Origin: Saposhnikovia divaricata
Taxonomy: Eukaryota > Streptophyta > Magnoliopsida > Apiales > Apiaceae
Length of the DNA: 64,000 nucleotides
Reading direction: 5' to 3'
Assembly (NCBI GenBank): GCA_036435485.1
Contig: CM071598.1
Location: forward strand, 203,091,148-203,155,147
The translations under genes were made by a program, and so were the position numbers. The notes under the pieces were generated by a model. It was not told the DNA's origin, ran no database searches, and saw only the letters and a program-made list of their open reading frames with translations. Of the stretch, positions 15,201 to 26,395 are shown one piece after another. Numbering within the stretch: position 1 is the first letter of the stretch; each line of letters opens with the position of its first letter.

Positions 15201-16451
15201 GTGGCAGACATGGAATTTGAGTGTTTATTTGTTTGATGTACGTTTCCATCAACAACATTGGTAGCCTTAGTACTTGCTGCATCTAGGATAATATTAAAAG
15301 AGTATAGAGAATATTAAACAGCAACATGTGTGGCATTAGATGGTTTCCAAGTTAAAAATGAATAAATCAAGAAGATTGCAACACAAATTCAGAAAAGGTA
15401 AAGTAACAAAAACCTGTACAATTCTCAACATTAAGAATAACATGGTTTGAAGGTAATGATCCTAGAGGTATTCTACTTCCAACTGCAAAGAAGAAAACAT
15501 AATCAGTAGTGAATAAAATGGAATTAAATGGAAAACGAAAAATGTTTACCCATTGAGGACAATGCAGGACTGGCAGATTTATTCACATTTGGTCCCCGAT
15601 TTCTTTGCTTCGTAGCTGCATTACGAAACAATTCTGTTACTCTGTTTCTATACAAAACAAAAAAATCAACATTGATTTGAGTTTATAACCTGATGATCCG
15701 ATGGCAGACATCGAGGTTGAGTTTATATTTGTTTTATGTCCGCTTTCATTAACAACATTGGCGGATTTAGTTCTTGCTGCATTTGTTATAAACTAAAAAT
15801 TATATATTACGAATAATGTCATTAAAACTCTAAAATCATTAAAAAATTGCTACTACCTTCAATTTTATCAACGTTAGGTCCTCGTACTCTTCGCTTCACA
15901 GCTAACAAAAGAATTAATATTCATGATTATGGGGTAATATATGTGCAAAATTTTAAAGTACTGAGATCAAATCAAATCATTACCACCGGTTGAGGAAGCA
16001 GATGCATTAGAATTACTCATGCCAGTAGTTGAAAGCGGAGTACCAGCAACAACTACATCAGATGATTATATAAGGTACATGGAAGAATTAAAATTACACT
16101 GCATATAATTAACAAACGTGATATATGCGCTTACCTGGTTTAATTTTAGAAAAAGGAGATTCAGCTATGTTTGTACTAAGTGATGAGTTTGAGACATTGG
16201 GATCAACATTTTCACCAAATTGAACATGCACACGATTATTAGTTTCACCATTGTTTGATGTGTTCCTTATACCTAAGATTGTCTGAACATTCTGACCACG
16301 AACCCTACGTTTAACACCTGTTACAAAATCACATATCAAATATCAAAATATTGAATATAGATAGATAAAACTGTAAACATTGATTCAGCAATCATGGGAA
16401 AGAACCTAATTTCGCATTTTCCGATACTTTTTTGCTTGAAGGAGGATCCAT
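9245..16451 (-). CDS. RepHel: Helitron rolling-circle replicase fused to PIF1-like helicase (one frameshift)
   Basis: Gene on the - strand, ATG at 16451, stop at 9245. Small N-terminal exons occupy 16451 to about 14400. Main exons: about 14412-14100, 14030-13005, 12910-12461, 12363-12111, 12021-10993, 10887-9245. Domains in order: cysteine motif ECTKCHAHMW; Helitron_like_N region (AGHLWQQF, DALRKGDNDPTHVGKAIILP); HUH motif GLPHVHMLIWL at about 12320; tyrosine motif YLFKYCLKGHD at about 11810; PIF1/RecD helicase with Walker A GSGGCGKTF (about 10630), Walker B WDEAPM, and the C-terminal VAISRVTSPEGLHIL motif. It would nick, unwind and peel off a strand during Helitron transposition. Exons join in frame except in 12021-10993: a run of nine A's (11940-11948) puts the upstream VYRRRKTGR frame one base out of register with the downstream NGVLLDNQFVVPYN frame. 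Otherwise nearly intact. Confidence 0.85.
14900..16318 (-). repeat. duplicated N-terminal exons of RepHel encoding a KRRVRGPNV-type motif, four copies
   Basis: Four short - strand exons encode the same core: VKRRVRGQNV at about 16317, VKRRVRGPNV at about 15900, TKQRNRGPNV at about 15617, MKQRIRGPNV at about 15080. Segments 14930-15290 and 15475-15785 also resemble each other at DNA level, including introns (CCAACTGCAAAGAA near the left end, TAACCTGATGATCCGA later), so a block of exons plus introns was duplicated. The peptide is basic; its role is unknown. Confidence 0.7.
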
Positions 16452-17563
16452 GATAGATTCAAATCGATTTAATCACCACAAACTCAAAGTCGACATGTTC
16501 TTCTTCAACAGATGTCTAGAGATAATTCATAGTCTCTGTGTATACATGAAGGGATTACGATAATTAATCAAGGAAAGCAAAAATAGATATTGAGTAAATT
16601 TCCATAACTCAGTGTGATACACGTCTATCATTAATTCAAAATTCAAAAAATGCTGTAATTAAGGAAAACGTGTGATCTGATTATGATTCTGTTATATGGC
16701 TAAATGGATCATTAGATGGATAATATTTTTACCTAATGGGTAAATAAGTTGGATTATCCATGGGTCATTAAAAAAAGGCTTGAGAGTAGTACATTTTAGA
16801 GGAGTTGGGTAAATTTTTTTACCCAGTGGGTAAATTTCTAAATGGGTGACTTGATGCATTAAGAATATGTTGATTCTCCGGAATATCACAAATGTGGTGT
16901 TTATGTTTTTAGTGTCTTGCCCAAAATTTACACATTACTGTAATCAAGATTATTAAGTTGAAAATTGGTAGTGCACTCTTAAATTCAGAGTTTTTTTTTT
17001 TGGATAAGGAAAAATCCGAATACTTATTTGAGTCCAAAAAAAATCGAATACTTATTTCAATTTATGAGTATCCGAATACTTGATCGAGTATTCGATTGAT
17101 CTCCGATTTTCAAGTACTCGGCCAAGTTAAGCAATTTTTACACTAATTGTAGCACGAATGTAAATACAATTATTTTTCCAAATTGTGGCATTTGAAGGGA
17201 AAATTTCTTATTCTGGTAATCATGGCATCTACCCGGTCAAGTTGCTTTATGCTTATATTTGACATTTCATGTGCAAAAATTGTCAACATATATAAGATTA
17301 AGGAAGAGTTTCTTGATCAAACATGGGGATGCCTAAGATGTCCTTTAATTGAATCCTAGGGTAATCTAAAATAATGTTCACTATATAACAATGCATTAAT
17401 CATGCAAGTTGAGTTATGCAAGTTGAGTTGTTCTTTAAGGCTCACTGAGAGGCACCAAGTGCATGTTATATTTATTTATGTAAGCTTAAAGATAATTTTA
17501 TAAAGAGGCATTAGTTTTAGCTTTTATTGAGGTTGTAAACAAGAGAATATTGCATCTGCTTAT
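16452..17563. other. spacer between RepHel and PP2C genes
   Basis: Probable divergent promoter region. No coding sequence recognised. At 16725-16850 the word GGGTAAAT recurs in both orientations; at 16990-17110 there are short AT-rich repeats built on CGAATACTT. A Helitron 5' end (TC after A, - strand) should lie in or beyond this spacer, but none is clear. Confidence 0.4.
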
Positions 17564-19025
17564 ATGGGAATCTGCATATCCACTTCCTCTCATTCTTCTG
17601 AGAAGTATGACATTGAGCATGGCCCTGAAAATGTTGTGTACTATGAAGAAATAAAAGATGCAACTGAAGGGCATCAAGCAATTTGTTCTCTTCATTCTCA
17701 GCAAGGGAGTAAAGGGACTAATCAAGATTATGGGATCATTTATCAGGTACAGTTTATGTAATTTGAAAAGATGCATTTTCCTTTAATAATCGTTTCCATG
17801 ATTTTGTATGTATTCGTTCTGATTACAGATCAACTTCATTGTTTTCTTGAAAAGGGCTATGGAATGGAACAGGGAACATTCTGTGGAGTCTTTGATGGGC
17901 ATGGAACAAATGGCCATGCGATCAGTAAGTTGGTTAGAAATCGCCTGCCTTCGTTGCTCTTGAATCATAGAAATGATATTGTGAAATACAATTCACCATC
18001 AAATGCTGATAGAGATATTGAGACCTGGAAAGAGGCTTGTGTTAGTGGATTCAGGGTAATGGACAAAGAGTTCAAACTTATGGAAAATTTAGACTGCACT
18101 TGTAGTGGAACCACTGCTGTTGCTGCTATAAAACAGGCAAGAGTATTACAGTTACCTGATTTACAAGATTAATTTATACATATAGGTTGCATATTTTAGA
18201 TTAATTTCTATACATTAGTGCTTTTATGCAGTGTCTTCAAATTTTTTTTTTGCAGGGTAAAGATCTTGTTATAGCAAATCTAGGTGATTCAAGAGCAGTT
18301 CTGGGAACGATTAGTCAAAATGGAATCCGGGGTGTTCAGTTAACCACTGATTTAAAGCCATGTGTTCCCAGTAAGCAGTCCTTATTTTCTTCCATTATCA
18401 TCACTATTTGTCTTGTTTGTAAGAGCCGAAGTCAGATTCTCACTAGCTCCGATCAGATAATCTTACCGTGCTTTACATTGTTATAATTTGTCATTTGTGA
18501 TGCAGTGGAAGCAGAGAGAATTAGATCGTGCAATGGTCGTGTGCTTGCATTGAAAGATGAATCACACGTTCAGCGAGTATGGTTGCCTAGTGAAGACTCT
18601 CCAGGCCTAGCCATGTCTCGAGCTTTTGGAGACTTCATACTCAAAAACCATGGTGTAATTTCCATTCCTCATATCACGTATCACCATTTAACATCTTCTG
18701 ACCAATTCCTTGTACTTGCATCTGATGGAGTAAGCCTTCATTTCTCAAACTTAATGAGAATATCTTAAATTTCATAAAATGAAAAAAGAACAACCTTTTT
18801 ACCAACAAGTTATAACAAGTGCAGGTTTGGGATGTGCTAAGCAATAACGAAGTGGTATCGATTATATGGGCAGCAAAGAGCGAAGAAGCGGCTGCTAAGG
18901 CAGTAGTGGATGCAGCAACAGCTGCATGGGAACACAAGTACCCAACTACAAGGAGGGATGATTGTACTGCAGTATGTCTCTTCTTTCAGAGGAGTTTGCA
19001 TCACAGCACAAAGTCTCAAACATAA
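17564..19025 (+). CDS. protein phosphatase 2C, plant clade-E-like (334 aa)
   Basis: Five exons: 17564-17746, 17855-18136, 18256-18370, 18506-18729, 18825-19025; total 334 codons plus TAA, close to family length. The Mg/Mn-dependent Ser/Thr phosphatase motifs are present in order: VFDGHG (residues about 73-78, metal Asp), SGTTAV, LGDSRAVL (about 164-171), LAMSRAFGDF, ASDGVWD and DDCTAV. The N-terminus MGICIS is a possible N-myristoylation and palmitoylation signal (Gly2, Cys4), as in several clade E members. Intron 2 is not GT-AG: the donor is CAG/GCAAGA, acceptor TTTGCAG, a GC-AG intron that keeps the frame. It is followed on the same strand by a legumain relic; this pairing matches Arabidopsis PP2C At4g32950 next to gamma-VPE At4g32940 (recalled, not searched). 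Confidence 0.93.
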
Positions 19026-19864
19026 CCTTTGAACATGGAATAAGCTTTAATTGTATTATTTATTACCTGTTGAGATTTGTAGATTTCATGTATACATACA
19101 TCAGAGTACAGCTTGATCTCTGTTTCCCTTGATAGAATTAGTTATATTTAGCAATGTTAACTGCAGATAATTCGTTCACCCATGAATTTACGCAATTGGC
19201 TTACTGGAAAGAAGTCAAAATTCGAAGCTACATTGTAACTTGTAACATCTTACATCTATTACTTAATCATAGTTTTGAAAGTGCACAACCACATCAAAGT
19301 TGCTAGTTTTTGGGTCCAACTACAACTATAGTACGTTATGAACAAACTTTGTTTGGAATCACTTCCATTACCACATAAACATCAACATTTTTTATACATT
19401 AACTTTAGTTCTATCGTATGCATGTGTTTACTCATAATGAAATCAAGGTTCTGCATTCTGAATTTCAAGTAAGACAAGATTGATTCAAGTTCAAGGCAGT
19501 CTTTCTTTTCTTGATCATGCTTAAGATCCCCTTCGATCAGAGCCGACAAAATATCCATATTTTCGCGATAACAATGTTCCATTTCTGGATCGAATGGGGT
19601 ATAATGTATACAATTCAGAAATTCGAACAAAATAAACAGGAAAGTATGAAAGAATATAATTGGAAGTAGAACAAAAGATGAGATAAAAATCATATATATA
19701 TTCACAAAGAAGCTAATTAAATATTCAAAACTCAGTGAAAACAAGCGTTAAAATAATACGATACATACATTATGAATGCAGATTCTTGCAGAACCTAGCA
19801 TTCATAATTTTTCATGTGCAACCTTCTTCTTCATAATGTGCTTCATCACAACCTTCTTCTTCAT
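19026..19864. other. spacer where the legumain catalytic exons would be expected
   Basis: PP2C 3' UTR, then sequence without a recognisable peptidase C13 exon. An ORF on the - strand (about 19382-19744, containing EMEHCYRENMDILSALIEG) is open but matches nothing I know. Confidence 0.4.
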
Positions 19865-20710
19865 AAAACGTCAGAGTGCAAGTGCGAGTGCTACTGTCCA
19901 GAAATCGATGTCACCGAGTTCATGAGTATACTTCCACCATGTAGCATATACCAAAGTATTAGTAATGAAGATGCTGATCTTCTAAGTTACTGGATGACGG
20001 TTTGTCCACCAACTTATCGATAACATTCATGTTTGTTCTATAACTTTAATACATTATGTGATTCTTTAAGGCATAGATATTTAAATCCAAAAACAGTGTT
20101 GACAACGAATTCTTAAGGTAAAATCACAATTGTGGAGAAATTATATTAAATTTATCGATATTTTGATGATCACCATGAAAATATTGTCAGTTTCCCTGAA
20201 TCTTTTATCATAAAATTATTGTGTTTGTTTTATTGTATATCCATTATGCACAGTATCGCGGAGCTCCTGAACGTTCTGCTGAAAAATATGAAGCGCAGAA
20301 GCAGTTGCATGACGAATTGTCACGAAGAATACACATAGAGGAGAGTATTCAACTTGTAGGAAAGCTCTTATTTGGGATTGATAGGGCTTCTCAAGTACTT
20401 AATACCAAAGAACCCCAAAAGGAACCAGAGCTTCATGGCTTGCCTTTATATGGATAAACTGGTAACTTTAGCCTAACTTTATATGTTGTTATTGTTCACA
20501 TTAGTTGTTTACAGTTTTGAAATATTCCGAACGCGATGTGGAACCACATTACATACAAATGCAAGTTTTGAGATTGAAAACATCTGGGCTGCTGGTATCA
20601 GTGAGGAGCAGATGTCCAAGGCAACAAAACATGTTTGCGGAACTTTGCGTAGCCCTGTCACTTGGGAGCTTGATGATGCAAGGTTACAGAGCATGAAGAA
20701 CTACTTATAA
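19865..20710 (+). pseudogene. vacuolar processing enzyme (legumain) relic: C-terminal prodomain only
   Basis: Three segments resemble the C-terminal activation/prodomain of plant legumains. Segment 1 (about 19905-20010) contains SISNEDADLLSYW, matching the family's NQRDADLLHFW region. Segment 2 (20254 to about 20455) contains EAQKQLHDELSRRIHIEESIQ then LVGKLLFGID, matching EAQKQVLEAMSHRMHIDNSV / LIGKLLFGIE. Segment 3 (about 20524-20710) contains RTRCGTTL and AAGISEEQMSKATKHVC, matching the F-HCGSL...NAGI-EQMAEAS region. The peptidase C13 catalytic domain (His-Gly-Ala and Cys motifs) is absent upstream, where only about 840 bp separate it from PP2C. AG acceptors at segments 2 and 3 still look usable. 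Its position next to PP2C points to a decayed gamma-VPE orthologue. It could instead be expressed as a prodomain-only protein. Confidence 0.8.
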
Positions 20711-21536
20711 ACAGTGTAATTGCATCTTCTATGATGTGTTATCTACTTACGTATTATCAATTAGTACCCTCAATACATGGCTTTTTACTACTGCAAGATT
20801 TCAATGTTAAATCGTTTTTTCAAGTTGATTTTTATTTACAATGCTTCTACTAATAGAGTAATAGGAATTGAACCACCCTAATCAAGTATCAAACACATTG
20901 TGTATCTTTTAGCTTCGTTGTAAATGAAAAAAAAAAGAGATCATATACGGTTAGCTCTAATCAACGTGAAAACATCTACATTGAACTCAATCATCAGCAT
21001 TCTTAACATACACATTCAACTCGACAAGAAAACAATTCAGAACTAATCGAAAATGTTACAGATTTTCTTCGAAAACGAAGATCAATTATCCAACAATGTG
21101 AGCTAAATTACGCAATATATTCATCATACACTGCTTAAGCCAATAGCTCCAGATCTACAATTCACTAGCAATAAACATTGATAATTAAGTCCGATTTAAT
21201 TTAATTTAATTAACTTAAGCATCAACATCAACAGATCCAGATCTATATATGAAACACAATAAATCAACATAAGCAAAGCATAAACAAGTAATTAAAATTG
21301 AATACAATAATTCAAACACAAAAATAATAATAATAAAATTAATGATTAACAGTCAATCAATTAATTAATAAAAAGCTACTACATAAATCTCATCTAATCA
21401 CCACATCAAAATCTTCAAGCAAAATCATAACAAACTCTATCTCACTCTCACTCTAGAAATACTAGTATATAATACGATATATATGTGTGTGTTTGTGTCA
21501 CGTGCATACTGATAGTCTTCGTAGCGTAGTTGAAAT
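20711..21536. other. intergenic, includes AGP 3' UTR
   Basis: No coding signal. Convergent spacer between the VPE relic and the arabinogalactan peptide gene, AT-rich; the right part is probably the 3' UTR of the AGP gene. Confidence 0.4.
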
Positions 21537-21734
21537 TTAGATCTTGAGAGAAGAGCCGAAGAGAAAGGCTGCGACGGCGAGACCAACGGCGGCGAGAGCC
21601 GGGGAGAGAGATCCGGCGGAGGACATCGGAGATGGAGCAGGTGCGGGAGATTCGTCGGCGATTGAGGAGCCGACGAGAGAGAAGATGATGGCGAAGAGTG
21701 CGATGAGAGAGACTGTGGAGCGAGAGAGTGCCAT
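21537..21734 (-). CDS. arabinogalactan peptide (65 aa, GPI-anchored)
   Basis: Single-exon ORF of 65 codons. The ATG at 21734 (MALSRSTVSL) was chosen because a canonical signal peptide starts there; the frame is open further upstream but that part is 5' UTR. Layout: hydrophobic signal peptide to about residue 26 (FSLVGSSIA), a very short mature core with ESPAPAPSP, whose prolines are the usual sites for hydroxylation and arabinogalactan addition, then a GPI-addition tail (small residues SSAGS, then hydrophobic LAAVGLAVAAFLFGSSLKI). This is the AG-peptide class (AGP16/20/22/41 in Arabidopsis): plasma-membrane-attached cell-surface proteoglycans. The 5' UTR carries a (GA)n stretch and a TATA box lies about 85 bp upstream. 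Confidence 0.92.
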   Translation of the reverse strand: MALSRSTVSLIALFAIIFSLVGSSIADESPAPAPSPMSSAGSLSPALAAVGLAVAAFLFGSSLKI

Positions 21735-21816
21735 TGTTGAGAGAGATCTGATATATATATATAGAGAGAGAGAGAGAGTGAAGTGAGAGTGGGAGAGGGT
21801 TTGATATGTATGCGTG

Positions 21817-21824
21817 TATATATA
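21817..21824 (-). promoter_or_regulatory. TATA box of the arabinogalactan peptide gene
   Basis: TATATATA read on the - strand, about 83 bp upstream of the ATG, giving a short CT-rich leader. The pyrimidine/purine microsatellite at about 21766-21779 lies between it and the ATG. Confidence 0.6.
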
Positions 21825-22152
21825 GGTAGGGATTTTGGGGGTTGCGAGAGGGGCCTGGGCTGGTAGCAATTAATAGAACTCAACATGTGAGCTTTACATG
21901 AATTGTTGGGCCCAATTCCAACAACAAAACATACATGACAAATATTTATTAAATAAATTATAATTTAAACCGTATTTTTGGCTGCTTTAAATATGTCTAT
22001 GTTGTACACCTATGAAGACAGGAGTGATGGAGAACGTACAAATATGAAGACGGACATGACATTTAAAAATGTTATATTTTTATATTTTTGATTTTTTTTT
22101 AAATAGAGAAAGAAAGTATATGATTTCAATTATTAATGGATCTTTTAAAAAA

Positions 22153-22853
22153 GGGAAAATAAATTATTTAGTCCCTGAACTATACCGGTTTTATTGTTTT
22201 AGTCCCTGAACTAAAGATTCCCTATTTTATGTAATTTAACTTTTGACATTTTTAAGATTCGGTCCTTCCGTCCAAATGAGACTGACGGACGTCAGAATCT
22301 TGCTGAGCAAAATTCAGTCCTTCCGTCCAAATGAGACTGACGGACGTCAAAAATTTTTAACGTTATTTGAGCAAAACTTGTTAATTGTTCAGTTTCCAAA
22401 CTATTTTTGTGTTGTCATAAGCTTACATTTTGAACTACATTCATCTTGATTAGTCGAATGTAAGTCGAACTACTTTCACTTTCTGCACTATTTTTGTATG
22501 TTTTGATCATCTAGATGTGACAATGACAAGTATTTCATCTATTTTGGATCAAGCATTTCAATTTAATTTCTGTGTTTAATGTTCAAAGGCTATAAAAATT
22601 CAACTTACAAAAATTCATAACGAATTTAATTTCATGTTTTTTTTTAGTTTTTTCCACATGTACGTCCACATGTACGTCCACGTGTAAGTATGTCCACGTG
22701 TCAGCAAGATTCTGACGTCCGTCAGTCTCATTTGGACGGAAGGACTGAATCTTAAATATTTCAAAAGTTAAATTACGTAAAATAAGGAATCTTTAGTTCA
22801 TGGACTAAAACAATAAAACCGGTATAGTTCAGGACTAAATAATTTATTTTCCC
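22153..22853. mobile_element. Mutator-like MITE with long inverted repeats and 9-bp target duplication
   Basis: Starts GGGAAAATAAATTATTTAGT and ends with its inverse (ending AATTTATTTTCCC). The inverted arms are long, about 150 bp, and include GACTAAAACAATAAAACCGG and GGACGGAAGGACTGAAT. Exact 9-bp direct repeats TTTAAAAAA flank it (22144-22152 and 22854-22862), the length typical of Mutator-like elements. The left arm has a further tandem copy of TCCGTCCAAATGAGACTGAC (22265 and 22323). No transposase, so it is non-autonomous. It separates the AGP and glycosyltransferase genes. Confidence 0.88.
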
Positions 22854-22862
22854 TTTAAAAAA

Positions 22863-23691
22863 TAACTTGTTTTCGAAATAATTTCTAAAAGCATCTTCAA
22901 TGTAAGGTAAAATTATTATCAACTTCTTTACGTTGGTTATATTTGTCAAATTGTAACATTGCCAAATTGTAACAAGCTATACATATAAATCTTATCATTA
23001 TAACTAAATTAATTGGAGGATCACACCTTATAAATTCGATAAATATTAATTAATTATTATTTTACATTATTTTAGACAATTATTTTAACCAACCCTGTTG
23101 AACCTGTTGAAGAATAGTCAAAGTATCCTAGGCTTATAAGTTTAAAAGAAAATTATAAAATTTATTTATTATTATTCAACTACAATATATCCCTCTACCA
23201 ACTGCACTGCATACGTCATTTAATTATTTAAATAATTGAGTTGATTTCACAAAAATATATACTCCATACATATACAATTGGGCCAAACCATACTCTACAG
23301 TTTTGGACTTGCAGCTCACACTCCAATAAGATTTTGGGTACTGGGGTACACAAAAACTGATCCAGTTATAAAACACTAAACAATTGTGCTTATAAACCCA
23401 ACAAAATACATATCAGCTTCTTATGCATCTCTCTCCCTATGAATACAAAAATGTATAATAAAAAAAAACCATGTTATCATGCTAAAAGTTTCTATACATC
23501 TAAGTATCTAACACAAATATTTCCATGAAGACCAAGTCTAGCTAAAAGATTTGTTCAAGTCTACAACTGGTATATTAGTATGAGATTCGGGAGACCAAGC
23601 AACAAGAACCTTGTACAAAGAGAGAAACAAATACTGAAGTTGAGCAGCTTCCCGATGACTCTCTCTTCATTTTGTGTGTTGGATTCATTTT
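22863..23691. other. intergenic, includes glycosyltransferase 3' UTR
   Basis: AT-rich spacer without exons; the last 150-250 bases are likely 3' UTR of the GT14 gene read on the - strand. Confidence 0.4.
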
Positions 23692-26395
23692 TCAAAATCC
23701 CAAGAATTTTGGCGCTAAGAGCAGCAAAGGTTCGATCGTACTTGGAGCAAACTTTCTGCCAAAAAGATAACACACTGATGATGGCTGATCATTGTAAGTG
23801 CAGTTTTGACGTTCCAAGACTCTTTTCATGAATTCCTCTGTGATATCACCCCTTCCGAAGGTGGCAGGGTGAGGTCCGCCCCTTGACCAATCCACCCAAG
23901 TGATGCTTCGATTTGCTAACATAGTTGGTGCTCGAATTGTAAGCATGGTGGGAAAGTAATGCTCGTCCACATAACATGGTGGTCTACAGAACTCCAAAAA
24001 TTTTGGATAGAATTTGTTGTCTTCCACTATGTTGATGGCAAGCTTACGATTGACTTCAAACCATTGTGATCCTTTTCTCCATTCGCTAATGTTCACTTCG
24101 GGTAGCATGTTCTCCTTATAACGTCCTCTTCCATGTGGCCCTGGGTCATCAAATGCACCAATGAAACTATATTTGGATTTCATTAGGTACTGGTAGGCCA
24201 CAGTGAAATTGTAGAGCGGAATGCAAGACTCAGAGAGGAGAATGAACCATTCATTTGAGATATCAAGCAAAGCATTAGCAAGAAGTCTTCTCTCAGCATC
24301 ACACATACTCATCCTCCCCCATTCTGATACCTGCCCCACAGGAAAAGAAGAATCACCATACTACTCAAAATAATGAAGAATAACGGTATAATACAATATT
24401 CAGCAACTAAAAACTAAAAAATGAATTTCACAAACAGGCACAACCATGGAAAATTCTGGTCCATGTATCTGCCTGGTAATAAATAGAAGCTATTGACATG
24501 CTCTATCAAACTACTGAGTACTGAACAAGATCTAGGTTACTTTTTCCATTTTCCAGACACCCACTTAAAGCTTCAATAAGGTAACATTCTTATTAATTTT
24601 TTTTCCTCATGCTTTTCCCTAGATATAATCTTCCTCTACAAAATATAAGTTGCATAGAAAACTTCTACAAATCTGGTTAAAAGTCTCAGTCATATACTCA
24701 TATAAACAATGATATCTTAATCTCAGATACTAACCACCAAATCCTGTTCTGTTCTGGTTTCAAAAGGTTCCTATCTATCACATTATACATTCTAGTTTTC
24801 CGATGTACAATTATCACTTCTTTCACTGATATACTAATCATTTGTTGGCTTGTGACAACTCAAGTTTTGGCTTGATTGCCAGTTCAAACATGGTTCAAAA
24901 GCTTTACAACAGAAACCTAACACGCAGTCTACAATGCACCTACACTGATCTTGATGTTTTAGGGAGAACAAGATTTATGTTTTTTAAAGCACTCCATTCA
25001 AGAACGTAACAAACTTTTCATGGAAACCATCAAGTCCACAAGCCACTAACTTCTATCGTACTTCTGAAACTGAACACTTCTAAAGAAAGTTACAAGCTGA
25101 TTCAAATCAAGATTTAACAGAGTACCAGGGTACCACTTCTCTCTTAATGTTGCTAAGCTTCATTGGCACCGGTAAGCCCCTACCAAAATCTATCCTCCAG
25201 TCCAGTCATATATTTTGCTGCTAAGCTAAGCGGACACAGAACAATGCAACTTTTTTCCACTTGTTGTGGTCAACAGATGCATCATGCAATTAATTTAATA
25301 ATGGGAAAAACGAAACAAAAAAGGACCACAAAACTAGATGGCATAGTGCACTTGAGTCATATTAAGAGATGTTTCTGAACTTAATTTACTCTTATAATAA
25401 CAAATGTGTCCGTGGAAACTAGGGCATATAATGTCAAGATCATTTCTATGATATTTTGCGTCTAAGAAAAGAAAGTCAAAGTTAAAACGTAGAGCCGTCT
25501 ACAATAATCCGCAAGGTTTTTGATATACAGGTAACTGACTAAGCAATGTTATGCTTTAATATACACCTATCCTATCCTTTTATATGTAAATGTTGCGAGA
25601 ACTGAGCTTCCTGTTTCATAGGATAGGTGCTACATTTACACGAAGTTTTCATGACTTACTCTTTTTTTATGGTCTCATAACTGTCCAAAAAATTGCACAA
25701 GTATGAGAAGTGAGAAAAAGGGATAACATTCCATCACAAGTATGGATGATATAACCATTACAAGGCAGAGAATTGTGAAACAAAAGGAAAATCAACCACT
25801 GCAAACTCACGTCCGACATTTGCAATACATTAAAAATGTAACTATGAGGAAACTAGTAGACTTGGTACAACCATACCTGGCTAGGTATCTGTCTCTTGTA
25901 GAAAACTGATGAAGATGGAAATGCAGGTTTAAATGATGGCAGGGAATGAACGTATATAGAATAAAGCCTGTCATGCCCCTTGAAAAATCTCTCCCAAATA
26001 GGTGCCAAAGGCAATGGCCCTTTGGTCAAGAACATAAATGCAATCTTTGGAACTCTTGTAAATGGATACTGCTTCCTTTGTGGGGCAAAAGATGCCCGCC
26101 ATAAAAGCTCGCTATCATTCATATTGTGCAACAAATTAGATGGAGGTTTGATCCAACGATCTAAACTAAGAGGCTCTTCAATGCACGACAGAAAACTAGT
26201 TCTTGACATGTTTGTCACAAATATGCTCTGCCCTCCAAAATGCCGGATGAGAGAAATGGTAACAGCCGAAAAGATGAAACATAAAACCAGAAACAGCACG
26301 AGTAATTTGAAGAGCCTCTGTGGCATAACTCGAGATTGGTTGGCTTTAACAGTAGGATTCTTGCCTTCCTCCAAGGCAGAACCCCTTGATTGCAT
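23692..26395 (-). CDS. GT14 / BC10-like glycosyltransferase (Core-2/I-branching family), 385 aa
   Basis: Two coding exons: 26395-25877 and 24330-23692 (stop), with a 1546-bp phase-0 intron. ATG at 26395 (MQSRGSALEE); the codons before it are open but have no ATG. Type II membrane protein: basic cytosolic tail, membrane anchor at about residues 28-50 (LFKLLVLFLVLCFIFSAVTI), then a lumenal domain with FMFLTKGPLPLAPIWERFF, DAERRLLANALLD, WFILLSESCIPLYNF, GRGRYKENM, WFEVNR, CYVDEHYFPTML and a conserved TWVDWSRGG-HP motif. This is the plant DUF266 branch of the Core-2/I-branching family (GT14), Golgi enzymes thought to act on cell-wall polymers or proteoglycans; rice BC10 affects cellulose content and arabinogalactan proteins. 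The neighbouring AGP gene is a suggestive but unproven link. Both exons appear intact. Confidence 0.92.

Noticed and set aside
16505..16525. TCTCTAGACATC (- strand, after A) as the Helitron 5' end
   Set aside because: Only about 65 bp from the RepHel ATG and without support from a second copy or a matching 3' end.
19382..19744. 120-codon ORF on the - strand next to the PP2C gene
   Set aside because: No recognisable family, no supporting exon or context; chance openness in AT-rich DNA cannot be excluded.
21735..21886. Longer upstream reading of the arabinogalactan peptide ORF
   Set aside because: The added residues come from the TATA region and CT-rich leader and would bury the signal peptide.
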